From JBMNTU01 sp050945895 (GTDB lineage: Bacteria > Bacillota > Clostridia > Christensenellales > Christensenellaceae): a DNA stretch of 16,212 bases. Positions 1-5,934 of the stretch are shown one piece after another (the stretch's first letter is position 1; the number at the start of each line of letters is the position of its first letter). The position numbers and the translations under genes are program-made. Below the pieces are notes generated by a model. The model did no database searches, had not been told where the DNA came from, and was given only the letters and a program-made list of their open reading frames with translations. The stretch is from positions 1 through 16,212 of the forward strand of contig JBMNTU010000054.1 of the NCBI GenBank assembly GCA_050945895.1, given 5' to 3'.

Positions 1-22
1 GAAGGGGGACGGTGCCCCCTTC
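1..22. repeat. GC-rich perfect palindrome at the window edge (REP-like)
   Basis: An 8-base inverted repeat, GAAGGGGG and CCCCCTTC, encloses the six-base loop ACGGTG. No T-run follows on the plus strand, so it is not a typical plus-strand intrinsic terminator. The GGGGAC-GGT core resembles REP palindromes linked to REP-associated tyrosine transposases in Firmicutes, but this comparison is from memory. It may continue left of the window. No second copy was noticed in the window. Confidence 0.45.
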
Positions 23-113
23 CACAACGGAATTCTTAATTAACTTCGGTGATTGAGGGTGCTGTATATTTTCGTGACCAAACGCTGTACTTTTCAGTTG
101 ACAAACACAATAC

Positions 114-146
114 AAAACCCCTTAACCAAAGCAAACGGGTAAGGGG
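114..146 (-). terminator. Probable intrinsic terminator of the rqcH-side transcript
   Basis: Plus-strand CCCCTTA (118-124) pairs with TAAGGGG (140-146). Two further C-G pairs (126-127 with 137-138) lie inside a single A/G mismatch. Read on the minus strand, the stem is followed directly by TTTTG (117-113). It lies about 40 bases past the stop of the 63-residue ORF, where a terminator for that gene is expected. The short T-run makes it a moderate one. Confidence 0.55.
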
Positions 147-183
147 TGCAGGAAAACCTATCCAAAAATATAATATTGAGAGT

Positions 184-375
184 CTATTTCTCCGGGCTAA
201 CCGACAGGATTGCATCGGTATTGATGACAACCTCTTCGCCGCTGTCTTTAATTAAGGTGACAAACCGGTGCCTTTCAAGTTCTACGCGAACGGCGTGAAG
301 CTCAGAGGTCACATGTTTTAGCTCGCCGCTCATTGGCTTTGCAGAGCCATCTTTAAATGAGATAAGGATTTTCAA
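184..375 (-). CDS. 63-residue hypothetical protein, TTG start
   Basis: I do not recognise this protein. It is small, charged and without a membrane segment or signal peptide. Alternating hydrophobic residues (MKILISF; FVTLIKD; EEVVINTDAILSV) suggest a small beta-rich fold. The start is TTG at 375-373: a near-consensus ribosome binding site, AAAGGAGGTGA, sits nine bases upstream (GGAGG to TTG), and an in-frame stop lies just before it, leaving no earlier start. The alternative ATG at residue 15 has no comparable site. It is the last gene before the terminator at 114-146 and follows rqcH and the 124-residue ORF in the same direction. An extended -10 upstream suggests it may also have its own promoter. 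The strong Shine-Dalgarno makes it likely real. Confidence 0.7.
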   Translation of the reverse strand: MKILISFKDGSAKPMSGELKHVTSELHAVRVELERHRFVTLIKDSGEEVVINTDAILSVSPEK

Positions 376-398
376 ACGAGTTCACCTCCTTTACCAAA

Positions 399-407
399 AG
401 AATACCA
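399..407 (-). promoter_or_regulatory. Possible extended -10 promoter for the 63-residue ORF
   Basis: The minus strand reads TGGTATTCT, an extended -10 (TGn then a TATAAT-like hexamer at 404-399). No convincing -35 is seen; the best match at 17 bases is TTCCTT. It lies about 10 bases upstream of the AAAGGAGGTGA ribosome binding site, giving a very short leader. Confidence 0.35.
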
Positions 408-461
408 CAAATTACTGGGGAAAGGAATGGACATCAACGTAAATATTACATATAAATCAAT

Positions 462-836
462 TTAGGAAAAATATTGGCCAAGAAGGTGCTCGTGCTTTTT
501 CATATAGCGGTCTATACGGGAATCCTTGGGTGCTTTTTTCAAAAAAGCGATATAGGTGTCATAATAAATTTCCCTGAACGGATCTTCGAACACACGGGAT
601 GAACGGTCGCGGTGCGCACGGTACCTTGCATATATGTCGGAGGAGGATTTCTGCATAACCGACTCCAAGGAATTGCGGGCATTTTTCGCCAGTTCTTGCT
701 TCAGGGCTTCTTTTTCTTTTGTGCTCATTTTATTTACTTTTACGGTCTTATCTGCCGCAACCTTGATGTACGCACATTGGCTGGTAATGCTCAACAGCAA
801 GGTATCTATTTTTTTGGATATAAAATAATGGAGCAT
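462..836 (-). CDS. 124-residue hypothetical protein downstream of rqcH
   Basis: I do not recognise this protein. Residues 37-75 are rich in Lys, Glu, Ala and Gln and probably helical. The C-terminal part is basic and aromatic (RYRAHRDRSSRVFEDPF, then IYYDTYIAFLKKAP and IDRYMKKHEHLLGQYF). There is no signal peptide or clear membrane helix. The start at 836 is supported by AAAGGA seven bases upstream; an internal Met at residue 37 (MSTKEKEALK) would give an 88-residue protein but has no visible ribosome binding site. It begins 78 bases after rqcH stops, in the same direction and with no terminator seen between, so co-transcription with rqcH is plausible. The positive charge would suit RNA or ribosome contact, but that is only inference from composition and position. 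Confidence 0.7.
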   Translation of the reverse strand: MLHYFISKKIDTLLLSITSQCAYIKVAADKTVKVNKMSTKEKEALKQELAKNARNSLESVMQKSSSDIYARYRAHRDRSSRVFEDPFREIYYDTYIAFLKKAPKDSRIDRYMKKHEHLLGQYFS

Positions 837-914
837 AGGCTATCCTTTCATACCGTGGTGTTTATGTCGGTTCAACATATCTTCCCATGAAGGCGGGACA
901 TTTGTCAAGGCCTC

Positions 915-2654
915 TTAAGCGTTTTCCGCAGAAGAGGCGGCGTCAACATACACGGTGTAATAATCGTCGTATATTACCATGCCGGGCTTGGCCCCCGGCG
1001 GTTTTTTGATGTTTTTGCGCAGGGCATAATCGACAGGCGTTTTGCCCGACTGTTTTGCGCGGCTGTGCCTTGCCGCAAGCTGCGCTGCAAAAACGACCGC
1101 TTCATCGGCAATGTCGTCCAGCGGGGTGCCGTTTGTTTGAAGCAATACATGCGAACCCGGTATTTTTTGTGCATGGAACCATATATCGTCTTTGGCAGCG
1201 GTGCGCATGGTCAAAATGTCGTTTTGCCGGTCGTTCCTGCCGACCAAAACCGTGTATCCCCCAGGAGCATCGTATTTAAGCGGCTCAAACTCCGGCTCGG
1301 GCTCTTTTTTTGATTTGGAGGGAGTTTTCATATAGCCGGTTTTTTCAAGTGTGGCGCGAATATCACGAATATCCCCGGCAGATTCTGCCTGGTCTATAAA
1401 ATGAAGCGTATTTAGGAGAAATTGCTGTTCCTCCAGCGCTTTTTGCAACTTTTCCATATTCATATTGGCGGCCGTCTTCAGCTTGGCGATTTTTTTATAC
1501 AGCTTTTGTGCAAGGTCGCCCGGCGTCATAGAAAGATCCAGCAGTATTTCGATTGGTTCGCCGGTTTCGTAATCGATTCCCTCAAAGCTGGGCATACCTT
1601 TTTCCAGCCGGTACAGGTTTGCTGTAATTTGCTCGGCCCGTTGCCGAATTTTTTCGGATTTTTGGGCGTCGCTCAAACTGTTTTCGTATATATGGATTTT
1701 TTTATTCAGCTTGATAAGCGCCTGGTTTACGGTTTTAGTATACGCTTCCTTTTGTTGTTTCAGGCGAAAAAGCTCCAGGCGGCGGCCATAATAATAGTCG
1801 AGCATCTCGTTTGCGGACCCAAACTCCATGCGTGTTTCCCGCGGGTAGGTTTCGTACGGAACAGCGGAGAAAAAAACAGGCAGGCCGTCCGCGTTCTTTT
1901 GCAGGCTGGGCTGGGGAGACTCCGTTGCCTCGCGGAAAAAGCCGTGCATCACATTTGCAATACGCTCCGCAAGCTTTGTGGTAAGCTCCGTTGTAAATTC
2001 CTGATGGATGTCCGCGCGAAAAAGAATCTCGGCAGCGGTCTGCATAGAAATACCGTCGAATACAGAAACAAGATGGTTTGCAATGCGAACCTGCTTTTGC
2101 GTTTGAATGAGCTCGGCAGCCGTGACTTGCGAGGTAGCCAGCGGGTCATATTTTTGCTGCGGCGGGTCTTCGTAGCGCGCGCCCGGAAGAATCTGGCGCA
2201 GGCTGGAAACATCCACGGATACACGCTTCAGGCTGTCCAGTATCTTTCTGTTTTCGTCTGTCAGAATGATGTTGGAATACTTGCCCATTACTTCAATTAC
2301 AAGCGTCAAAACGATAGGGTGAAGCAGCTCGTCTTTGGAATCGAGGTCAAGCATAACGACGCGGTCGAACCCGTGTTGCGAAATCGCTTTGATGCGCGCC
2401 CCCGTCAAATGCTTACGCAGAAACATACAAAAGGTTCCCGGCGTTTTGGGGTTTTCCTTCTGGCGGGATGTAAGGTAAACCGCGCAACCTGCTGCGTCGG
2501 CAGATAGAGCCAGCCGGCGGGTTCCCTCCGCGGTATAAAGCAAAAGCACCACTTCTTCTTTTTCGGGCATCAGCACCTTTTGAATTTTGGCGCCGGTAAG
2601 AAGCGTTTGCAGTTCCTTTATACATATGTTCAGTGTTAGTCCATCCAGTGTCAC
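915..2654 (-). CDS. rqcH: RqcH / Rqc2-type NFACT protein (FbpA-like ribosome quality control factor)
   Basis: This is the bacterial Rqc2 homologue, which binds the 50S subunit carrying a stalled peptidyl-tRNA and recruits tRNA-Ala to add poly-alanine tails that mark the chain for degradation. NFACT-N occupies roughly residues 1-180: it starts VTLDGLTLNICIKEL and contains GFDRVV, placing Asp97 and Arg98 at the positions known to be essential in B. subtilis RqcH, followed by VMGKYSNIIL. A helix-hairpin-helix-like middle and a long coiled coil (about 285-425) follow. NFACT-R is near 460-570 and includes KDDIWFHAQKIPGSHVLL. The length, 579 residues, is normal for the family. The start is GTG at 2654, with AAGGA 12 bases upstream. 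Older annotations call it fibronectin-binding protein. It has its own promoter, divergent from rph. Confidence 0.95.
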   Translation of the reverse strand: MTLDGLTLNICIKELQTLLTGAKIQKVLMPEKEEVVLLLYTAEGTRRLALSADAAGCAVYLTSRQKENPKTPGTFCMFLRKHLTGARIKAISQHGFDRVVMLDLDSKDELLHPIVLTLVIEVMGKYSNIILTDENRKILDSLKRVSVDVSSLRQILPGARYEDPPQQKYDPLATSQVTAAELIQTQKQVRIANHLVSVFDGISMQTAAEILFRADIHQEFTTELTTKLAERIANVMHGFFREATESPQPSLQKNADGLPVFFSAVPYETYPRETRMEFGSANEMLDYYYGRRLELFRLKQQKEAYTKTVNQALIKLNKKIHIYENSLSDAQKSEKIRQRAEQITANLYRLEKGMPSFEGIDYETGEPIEILLDLSMTPGDLAQKLYKKIAKLKTAANMNMEKLQKALEEQQFLLNTLHFIDQAESAGDIRDIRATLEKTGYMKTPSKSKKEPEPEFEPLKYDAPGGYTVLVGRNDRQNDILTMRTAAKDDIWFHAQKIPGSHVLLQTNGTPLDDIADEAVVFAAQLAARHSRAKQSGKTPVDYALRKNIKKPPGAKPGMVIYDDYYTVYVDAASSAENA

Positions 2655-2689
2655 GCAAAAAATCCGTCCTTACGGTTATTGATTGAAAT

Positions 2690-2698
2690 ATTATAGCA
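2690..2698 (-). promoter_or_regulatory. Extended -10 promoter for rqcH
   Basis: The minus strand reads TGCTATAAT: a perfect TATAAT at 2695-2690 preceded by the TG of an extended -10. The -35 is poor (AAACAT at 17-base spacing), which is common where an extended -10 is present. It lies about 35 bases before the rqcH GTG start and is back-to-back with the rph promoter. Confidence 0.6.
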
Positions 2699-2734
2699 CA
2701 ATTCGCCTGCGAATGTTTGTTTGGGCAGTAAATC

Positions 2735-2743
2735 TGTGATAAT
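2735..2743 (+). promoter_or_regulatory. Extended -10 promoter for rph-rdgB-yfcE
   Basis: TGTGATAAT at 2735-2743 is an extended -10 with one mismatch to TATAAT. The best -35 is weak (TTTGTT, 2716-2721, 16-base spacer). The start of transcription would fall about 10 bases before the GGAGG ribosome binding site of rph, giving a very short leader. It is divergent from the rqcH promoter about 40 bases away. Confidence 0.5.
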
Positions 2744-2763
2744 ATGTTTTTGGAGGAATGAAA

Positions 2764-3489
2764 ATGAGGATAGATAAACGCAAAAACGACGAGCTAAGGC
2801 CTGTTTCGGCCCAGACTGGTACCCTGAAAAATGCACATGGCAGCGTGCTGTTTTCGATGGGCAATACGGAGGTTCTTGCCAGCGTAATGATAGAGGAGGG
2901 CGTTCCGGCTTTTATGGACGGAAAAGGGCAAGGGTGGCTAACGGCCGAATATGCCATGTTGCCTGCATCGACGCCGCGCCGAAAGGCGCGCAGCGCAAAG
3001 GGGCAGGATGGCCGTGCAACAGAAATTTCACGGCTGATCGGGCGTTCGCTCAGAAGCATACTGGACCTTTCGGCACTGGATGGCCATACCATTTATATTG
3101 ACTGCGATGTGTTGAGTGCGGACGGCGGAACGCGCACTGCCGCAATCAGCGGAGCGTATATTGCATTGATGATCGCAACGGACAAAGCGGTCAAAAAAGG
3201 GACAATTGCCCGCACACCGGTGTTGTCCCAGCTCGCGGCCGTGTCTGCCGGAATCGTGGACGATGAAGCCCTGTTGGATTTGTGCTATAAAGAAGACAGC
3301 GGTGCGCAGGCAGATATGAACCTTGTTGCGGGTGCGGACGGAAGTATATCCGAAGTACAGATCAGCGGGGAAAAACGAACGGTATCGGAGGAAGAATTTG
3401 CGACGCTGCTGCGCATCTGTAAAAAAGGGATCGGTGAAATACTGCAGGTGCAGCGCAATGCTTTGGAAAAAGAAGGGGTAATGCTATGA
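2764..3489 (+). CDS. rph: Ribonuclease PH
   Basis: RNase PH is a phosphorolytic 3'-to-5' exoribonuclease that trims extra nucleotides from tRNA precursors and releases nucleoside diphosphates. The family pattern is complete: an N-terminal RIDKRKNDELRP, then GQGWLTAEYAMLP, GRATEISRLIGRSLRS, and the phosphate-binding ADGGTRTAAISGA segment. The start is taken as ATG 2764 rather than ATG 2758, because the protein then begins MRIDKRKNDELRP as in relatives and GGAGG (2752-2756) is seven bases away instead of one. It is 241 residues, a normal length. Its stop overlaps the rdgB start by four bases (ATGA), indicating translational coupling. The gene order rph-rdgB-phosphodiesterase matches B. subtilis rph-ysnA-ysnB. 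Confidence 0.95.
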   Translation: MRIDKRKNDELRPVSAQTGTLKNAHGSVLFSMGNTEVLASVMIEEGVPAFMDGKGQGWLTAEYAMLPASTPRRKARSAKGQDGRATEISRLIGRSLRSILDLSALDGHTIYIDCDVLSADGGTRTAAISGAYIALMIATDKAVKKGTIARTPVLSQLAAVSAGIVDDEALLDLCYKEDSGAQADMNLVAGADGSISEVQISGEKRTVSEEEFATLLRICKKGIGEILQVQRNALEKEGVML

Positions 3490-4064
3490 GCAGGCTTATC
3501 ATTGCAACGGGAAATCAGGGAAAAGTACGCGAAATAAAAGCGATTTTGGGAGATTTTTACGATGAAGTACTATCGCTGAAGGATGCCGGTATCGATGTGG
3601 ACGTTGTGGAAGACGGCGATACTTTTCACGCAAACGCCGCCAAAAAGGCGGTAACGATCAGCAAGCTGGTCGATTGCGACGTGCTTGCGGACGACTCCGG
3701 CCTGTGCGTTTCGGCGCTTTCGGATGCACCGGGCATCTATTCCGCGCGCTACGCAGGGGCAGATGCAACGGACGAGCAAAACAACCAAAAGCTGCTTGCT
3801 GAGCTAAAAACTATACAGGACCGCCGGGCGCGTTTTTGCTGTGCGCTGGTCGTTGCGCGCAACGGAATGGAAACCGCGTATACCGAGGGTGAGGTGCACG
3901 GCGTCATTATCGACGGGCCAAAGGGTGAAAACGGCTTTGGGTACGACCCGCTGTTTTATGTGGAAGAATACAAAAAAACGTTTGGAGAGCTTTCGGCAGA
4001 TATCAAAAACGAAATCAGCCACCGTGCCAGGGCGCTTCGGAAAATGAAAGAGCTGCTTGGGTGA
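3486..4064 (+). CDS. rdgB: XTP/dITP diphosphatase (RdgB/HAM1 family)
   Basis: This enzyme hydrolyses non-canonical purine nucleoside triphosphates (dITP, XTP, ITP) to monophosphate and pyrophosphate, keeping deaminated bases out of DNA and RNA. All the family signatures are present: ATGNQGKVREI at the N-terminus, a conserved ADDSGLCV with the metal-binding acidic pair, APGIYSARYAG, GFGYDPLF for base recognition, and the C-terminal EISHRARAL. At 192 residues it is close to the usual length of about 200. The start overlaps the rph stop in ATGA, and its own stop comes one base before the ATG of the next gene, so the three genes are almost certainly translated from one message. Confidence 0.95.
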   Translation: MSRLIIATGNQGKVREIKAILGDFYDEVLSLKDAGIDVDVVEDGDTFHANAAKKAVTISKLVDCDVLADDSGLCVSALSDAPGIYSARYAGADATDEQNNQKLLAELKTIQDRRARFCCALVVARNGMETAYTEGEVHGVIIDGPKGENGFGYDPLFYVEEYKKTFGELSADIKNEISHRARALRKMKELLG

Positions 4065-4065
4065 T

Positions 4066-4557
4066 ATGAAAAAATCTTTGGTTGCATTGGCGGTTTCCGA
4101 TACGCACCGCAACACAACGATGCTGAATAAAATTGTAAGTCGCTTTACGGATGTGGATTATGTTTTCCATCTGGGAGACAACGTATCCGACGCGCATTAT
4201 TTGCAAGAGCGCATGCAGGCAGAGGTCATCTATGTAAAAGGCAATTGCGACTTTGATTCCAATGCGCCGGGGTTTGCGGAGGTCTTCCTGTTGGGCCAAA
4301 AAATCATCCTGACGCATGGCCATACGCTGAAAGTGAAGTATTCTTACGACCGCGCACTGTATTACGCGCAGGAGCACGAGGCGCAGGCGCTTCTGTTTGG
4401 GCACACACATCGCGCCTATACGGAATACATAAACGGCGTTTGGCTGATTAACCCCGGCAGCGCGGGAGAAGGCAGGGCGCAAAAGGAAAGTGCGGCCCGC
4501 CTGCTGATAACAAAAATGGGTATTGTTCCCAAAATACTGGATTTGAACGTTTTGTAA
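4066..4557 (+). CDS. YfcE/MJ0936-family metallophosphoesterase
   Basis: This is a small calcineurin-like phosphodiesterase of the YfcE/MJ0936 type, the counterpart of B. subtilis YsnB. The five metal-binding blocks appear in order: VSDTHRN, HLGDN, VKGNCD, THGHTLKVK and FGHTHRAY, so a two-metal centre should be intact. It is cytosolic, with no signal or membrane segment. The physiological substrate of this family is not settled; relatives hydrolyse phosphodiester model substrates. The start is ATG 4066 (163 residues), one base after the rdgB stop. A longer form from TTG 4057 is possible but would overlap rdgB, and neither has a good Shine-Dalgarno, which suits coupling to rdgB translation. No terminator is seen directly after it. 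Confidence 0.88.
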   Translation: MKKSLVALAVSDTHRNTTMLNKIVSRFTDVDYVFHLGDNVSDAHYLQERMQAEVIYVKGNCDFDSNAPGFAEVFLLGQKIILTHGHTLKVKYSYDRALYYAQEHEAQALLFGHTHRAYTEYINGVWLINPGSAGEGRAQKESAARLLITKMGIVPKILDLNVL

Positions 4558-4563
4558 AAGCAC

Positions 4564-4597
4564 TTGCATAATTTGGACGAAAATGGTTAAATATAAT
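4564..4597 (+). promoter_or_regulatory. Promoter-like region ahead of the hydE leader RNA
   Basis: A perfect TATAAT is at 4592-4597. The -35 is ambiguous: TTGGAC (4573-4578) is only 13 bases away and TTGCAT (4564-4569) is 22 away. TTGCAT would be 17 bases from the alternative -10 TTAAAT (4587-4592). Initiation near 4603-4605 would start the RNA just before the first hairpin. Confidence 0.45.
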
Positions 4598-4599
4598 AT

Positions 4600-4708
4600 A
4601 GGAGGAATCTGACCGCAAGGAAGCTTCTGAGCGGAAGGATAGCCGGGGTTATAGTGGTATAGGTGTATACCTGTGTTTGGCTGTCCGAACGATTCGGACG
4701 GCTTTTTT
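4600..4708 (+). ncRNA. Structured leader RNA with terminator: candidate riboswitch or attenuator for hydEGF
   Basis: Starting near the promoter, three structures follow. Hairpin 1 pairs CCGC (4613-4616) with GCGG (4631-4634), with a small inner stem around AAGCTT. Hairpin 2 has a strong inner stem, GGTATA (4656-4661) with TATACC (4666-4671), closed by AGCC (4641-4644) with GGCT (4679-4682). The third is a terminator (4680-4702). The GGCT arm shares 4680-4682 with the left arm of the terminator, so the two helices compete, as in a riboswitch expression platform. I could not match it to any riboswitch class I know by its conserved bases. It could instead be a stand-alone small RNA, or a leader with a peptide read from the AGGAGG at 4600-4605, although only a CTG follows at a suitable distance. 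Confidence 0.55.
4680..4708 (+). terminator. Strong intrinsic terminator in the hydE leader
   Basis: A 10-base-pair stem pairs 4680-4689 with 4693-4702 (GTCCGAA against TTCGGAC plus GCT/GGC with one G-U pair) around the three-base loop CGA, followed by six T residues (4703-4708). It lies 200 bases before hydE in the sense direction, so it would block hydE transcription unless read through or antiterminated. It could also simply end the rph-rdgB-phosphodiesterase message. Confidence 0.85.
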
Positions 4709-4908
4709 GCGTTCTGCCTGGCGAGGGACGAGCTGCTTGCAGAACGTACGCAAGGCTTTTCCAAGGTGCGCTCTGCCCCGCAAGCGGAACATGACGAATA
4801 GAGGAAAAGCAAGGCAAACGTGGAATACGCCCTGTCAACGTCGCGTTACAGCGCAGGGCGATTACTGAAGAATGGGATAAAAATGGGAAGAGATAGAATT
4901 GGGGCATT
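4709..4908 (+). other. Stem-rich non-coding segment between the terminator and hydE
   Basis: No convincing gene is present. Several perfect inverted repeats are visible: CGTTCTGC (4710-4717) with GCAGAACG (4739-4746); GCTTTTCC (4755-4762) with GGAAAAGC (4803-4810); and CGCCCTG (4828-4834) with CAGGGCG (4854-4860), the last containing an inner AACG/CGTT hairpin. The first left arm can instead pair with 4812-4820 (CGTT/AACG and GCCT/AGGC), closing a multi-branched fold around the second stem. A 63-codon plus-strand reading frame (4677-4868, TTG start) is arginine-rich, has no ribosome binding site and overlaps these stems, so I treat it as spurious. The segment may be the hydE 5' untranslated region or an unrecognised RNA. 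Confidence 0.4.
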
Positions 4909-5910
4909 GTGGTTATGCAGACAGAAGAGAAAATACTAAAAATCAAAGCGGAGAACAACGCGCGTGTAGAAGACCTCGTTGAAATATTGAGAGACGAAAC
5001 GTGCGGCGAAGCGCTTTTTTCCGCAGCGGACGCGCTTAAGACTGAGGTGTTTGGCAACAGGGTTTTTGTGCGCTGTATCATAGAATTTTCAAACTACTGC
5101 CGCTGCCGCTGCTCCTACTGCGGGCTCAATTGCGAAAATGCGAATCTCGAGCGCTACCGTATGCCGCCGGATGCGCTTGCAGCCGCGGGGATTGAAGCGG
5201 GGAAGATATACAAAACGGTTATCCTGCAAAGCGGCGAAGATCTGCATTATACAGCAGAAATGCTTGCGGACATTGTGCGCAAAATCAAGCAAAACACGAA
5301 CTGCGCGGTGACGCTTTCCATTGGCGAACGGATGTATGAAGAATACAAGATCATGCGCGAAGCCGGTGCGGACCGTTTTTTGATCAAGCATGAAACGTCG
5401 GACATGCAGCTTTATAAGGAACTGCACAAAGCGGATTTTGCTGACCGCATCATGGCGCAGCGCAGGCTGAAAACGCTCGGGTTTGAGCTGGGCGGAGGCT
5501 TTATGGTCGGGCTGCCCGGGCAAACGGACGAAACGCTTGCGAATGACCTGGCAATTTTAAAGGAAATGCGTGTGGACATGGCGGGCATTGGGCCGTTCAT
5601 CGCGCACCCAGAAACGGCGGTTGGCGATGCTGCCGACGGCGACGCCTATAAAACGCTCAAGGTGCTGGCGCTGGCGCGGCTGCTTCTGCCTAAGGCAAAC
5701 CTGCCGTCGACAACGGCGCTGAATGTAAAGGGGGGAATGCGGGACGCGCTTTTCTGCGGGGCGAACGTCATCATGCAGAAGGCCACGCCGCCCGAATACC
5801 GCGCGCTGTACGATATCTACCCCGGGAGGGACGCGGAGGATATGCCGCTTTTGGAACAATATGAAAAGCTTGAAAAAACGCTTTTGGAATATGGGCTTGT
5901 AACAGAGTAA
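4909..5910 (+). CDS. hydE: [FeFe]-hydrogenase maturase HydE (radical SAM)
   Basis: HydE is a radical S-adenosylmethionine enzyme that acts on the Fe(CO)2(CN)-cysteine product of HydG during assembly of the two-iron subsite of the H-cluster. The radical SAM motif is C64-x3-C68-x2-C71 within FSNYCRCRCSYCG. Barrel segments follow (ILQSGED, FLIKHETSD, GGGFMVGLPGQT, GIGPFIAHPET), and the C-terminal GANVIMQK...PPEYRALYDIYPGR is typical of HydE. The C-terminal cysteine triad that holds a second, non-essential cluster in Thermotoga maritima HydE is absent; only one cysteine remains there. The start is GTG 4909 or ATG 4915. The GGGG at 4901-4904 is the only weak binding site for either, so the choice is unresolved and changes only two residues. 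It is the first gene of hydEGF. Confidence 0.94.
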   Translation: MVMQTEEKILKIKAENNARVEDLVEILRDETCGEALFSAADALKTEVFGNRVFVRCIIEFSNYCRCRCSYCGLNCENANLERYRMPPDALAAAGIEAGKIYKTVILQSGEDLHYTAEMLADIVRKIKQNTNCAVTLSIGERMYEEYKIMREAGADRFLIKHETSDMQLYKELHKADFADRIMAQRRLKTLGFELGGGFMVGLPGQTDETLANDLAILKEMRVDMAGIGPFIAHPETAVGDAADGDAYKTLKVLALARLLLPKANLPSTTALNVKGGMRDALFCGANVIMQKATPPEYRALYDIYPGRDAEDMPLLEQYEKLEKTLLEYGLVTE

Positions 5911-5934
5911 CAACGGAGAGAGAGGGTAATTAGA

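Noticed and set aside
98..126. Plus-strand TTGACA at 98-103 as a promoter
   Set aside because: No -10 hexamer at 16-18 bases, and no plus-strand gene follows.
49..255. Plus-strand 68-codon frame at the left edge
   Set aside because: TTG start without a ribosome binding site; it runs through the minus-strand terminator stem and overlaps the better supported 63-residue gene.
876..908. Minus-strand TTGACA (908-903) as a promoter for the 124-residue ORF
   Set aside because: The nearest -10-like hexamers (GATATG, TATGTT) are 21-23 bases away, too far for a standard promoter.
1422..2507. Plus-strand open frame of 361 codons inside rqcH
   Set aside because: Antisense to RqcH, with no ribosome binding site and no recognisable domain.
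4600..4662. Leader peptide beginning at CTG 4609 after AGGAGG, ending at TAG 4660-4662
   Set aside because: The ribosome binding site is good, but CTG is a very rare start and the 17-codon product has no run of one amino acid that would suggest classical attenuation.
4677..4868. Plus-strand 63-codon frame ahead of hydE
   Set aside because: TTG start without a Shine-Dalgarno, an Arg-rich composition, and overlap with the terminator and several perfect stems make coding unlikely.
4709..4870. SRP RNA, tmRNA, 6S RNA or RNase P RNA in the gap before hydE
   Set aside because: None of the hallmark conserved bases were found (SRP GGAAGGAAGCA loop, tmRNA tag frame and CCA end, RNase P core), and no single long 6S-type hairpin closes the segment.
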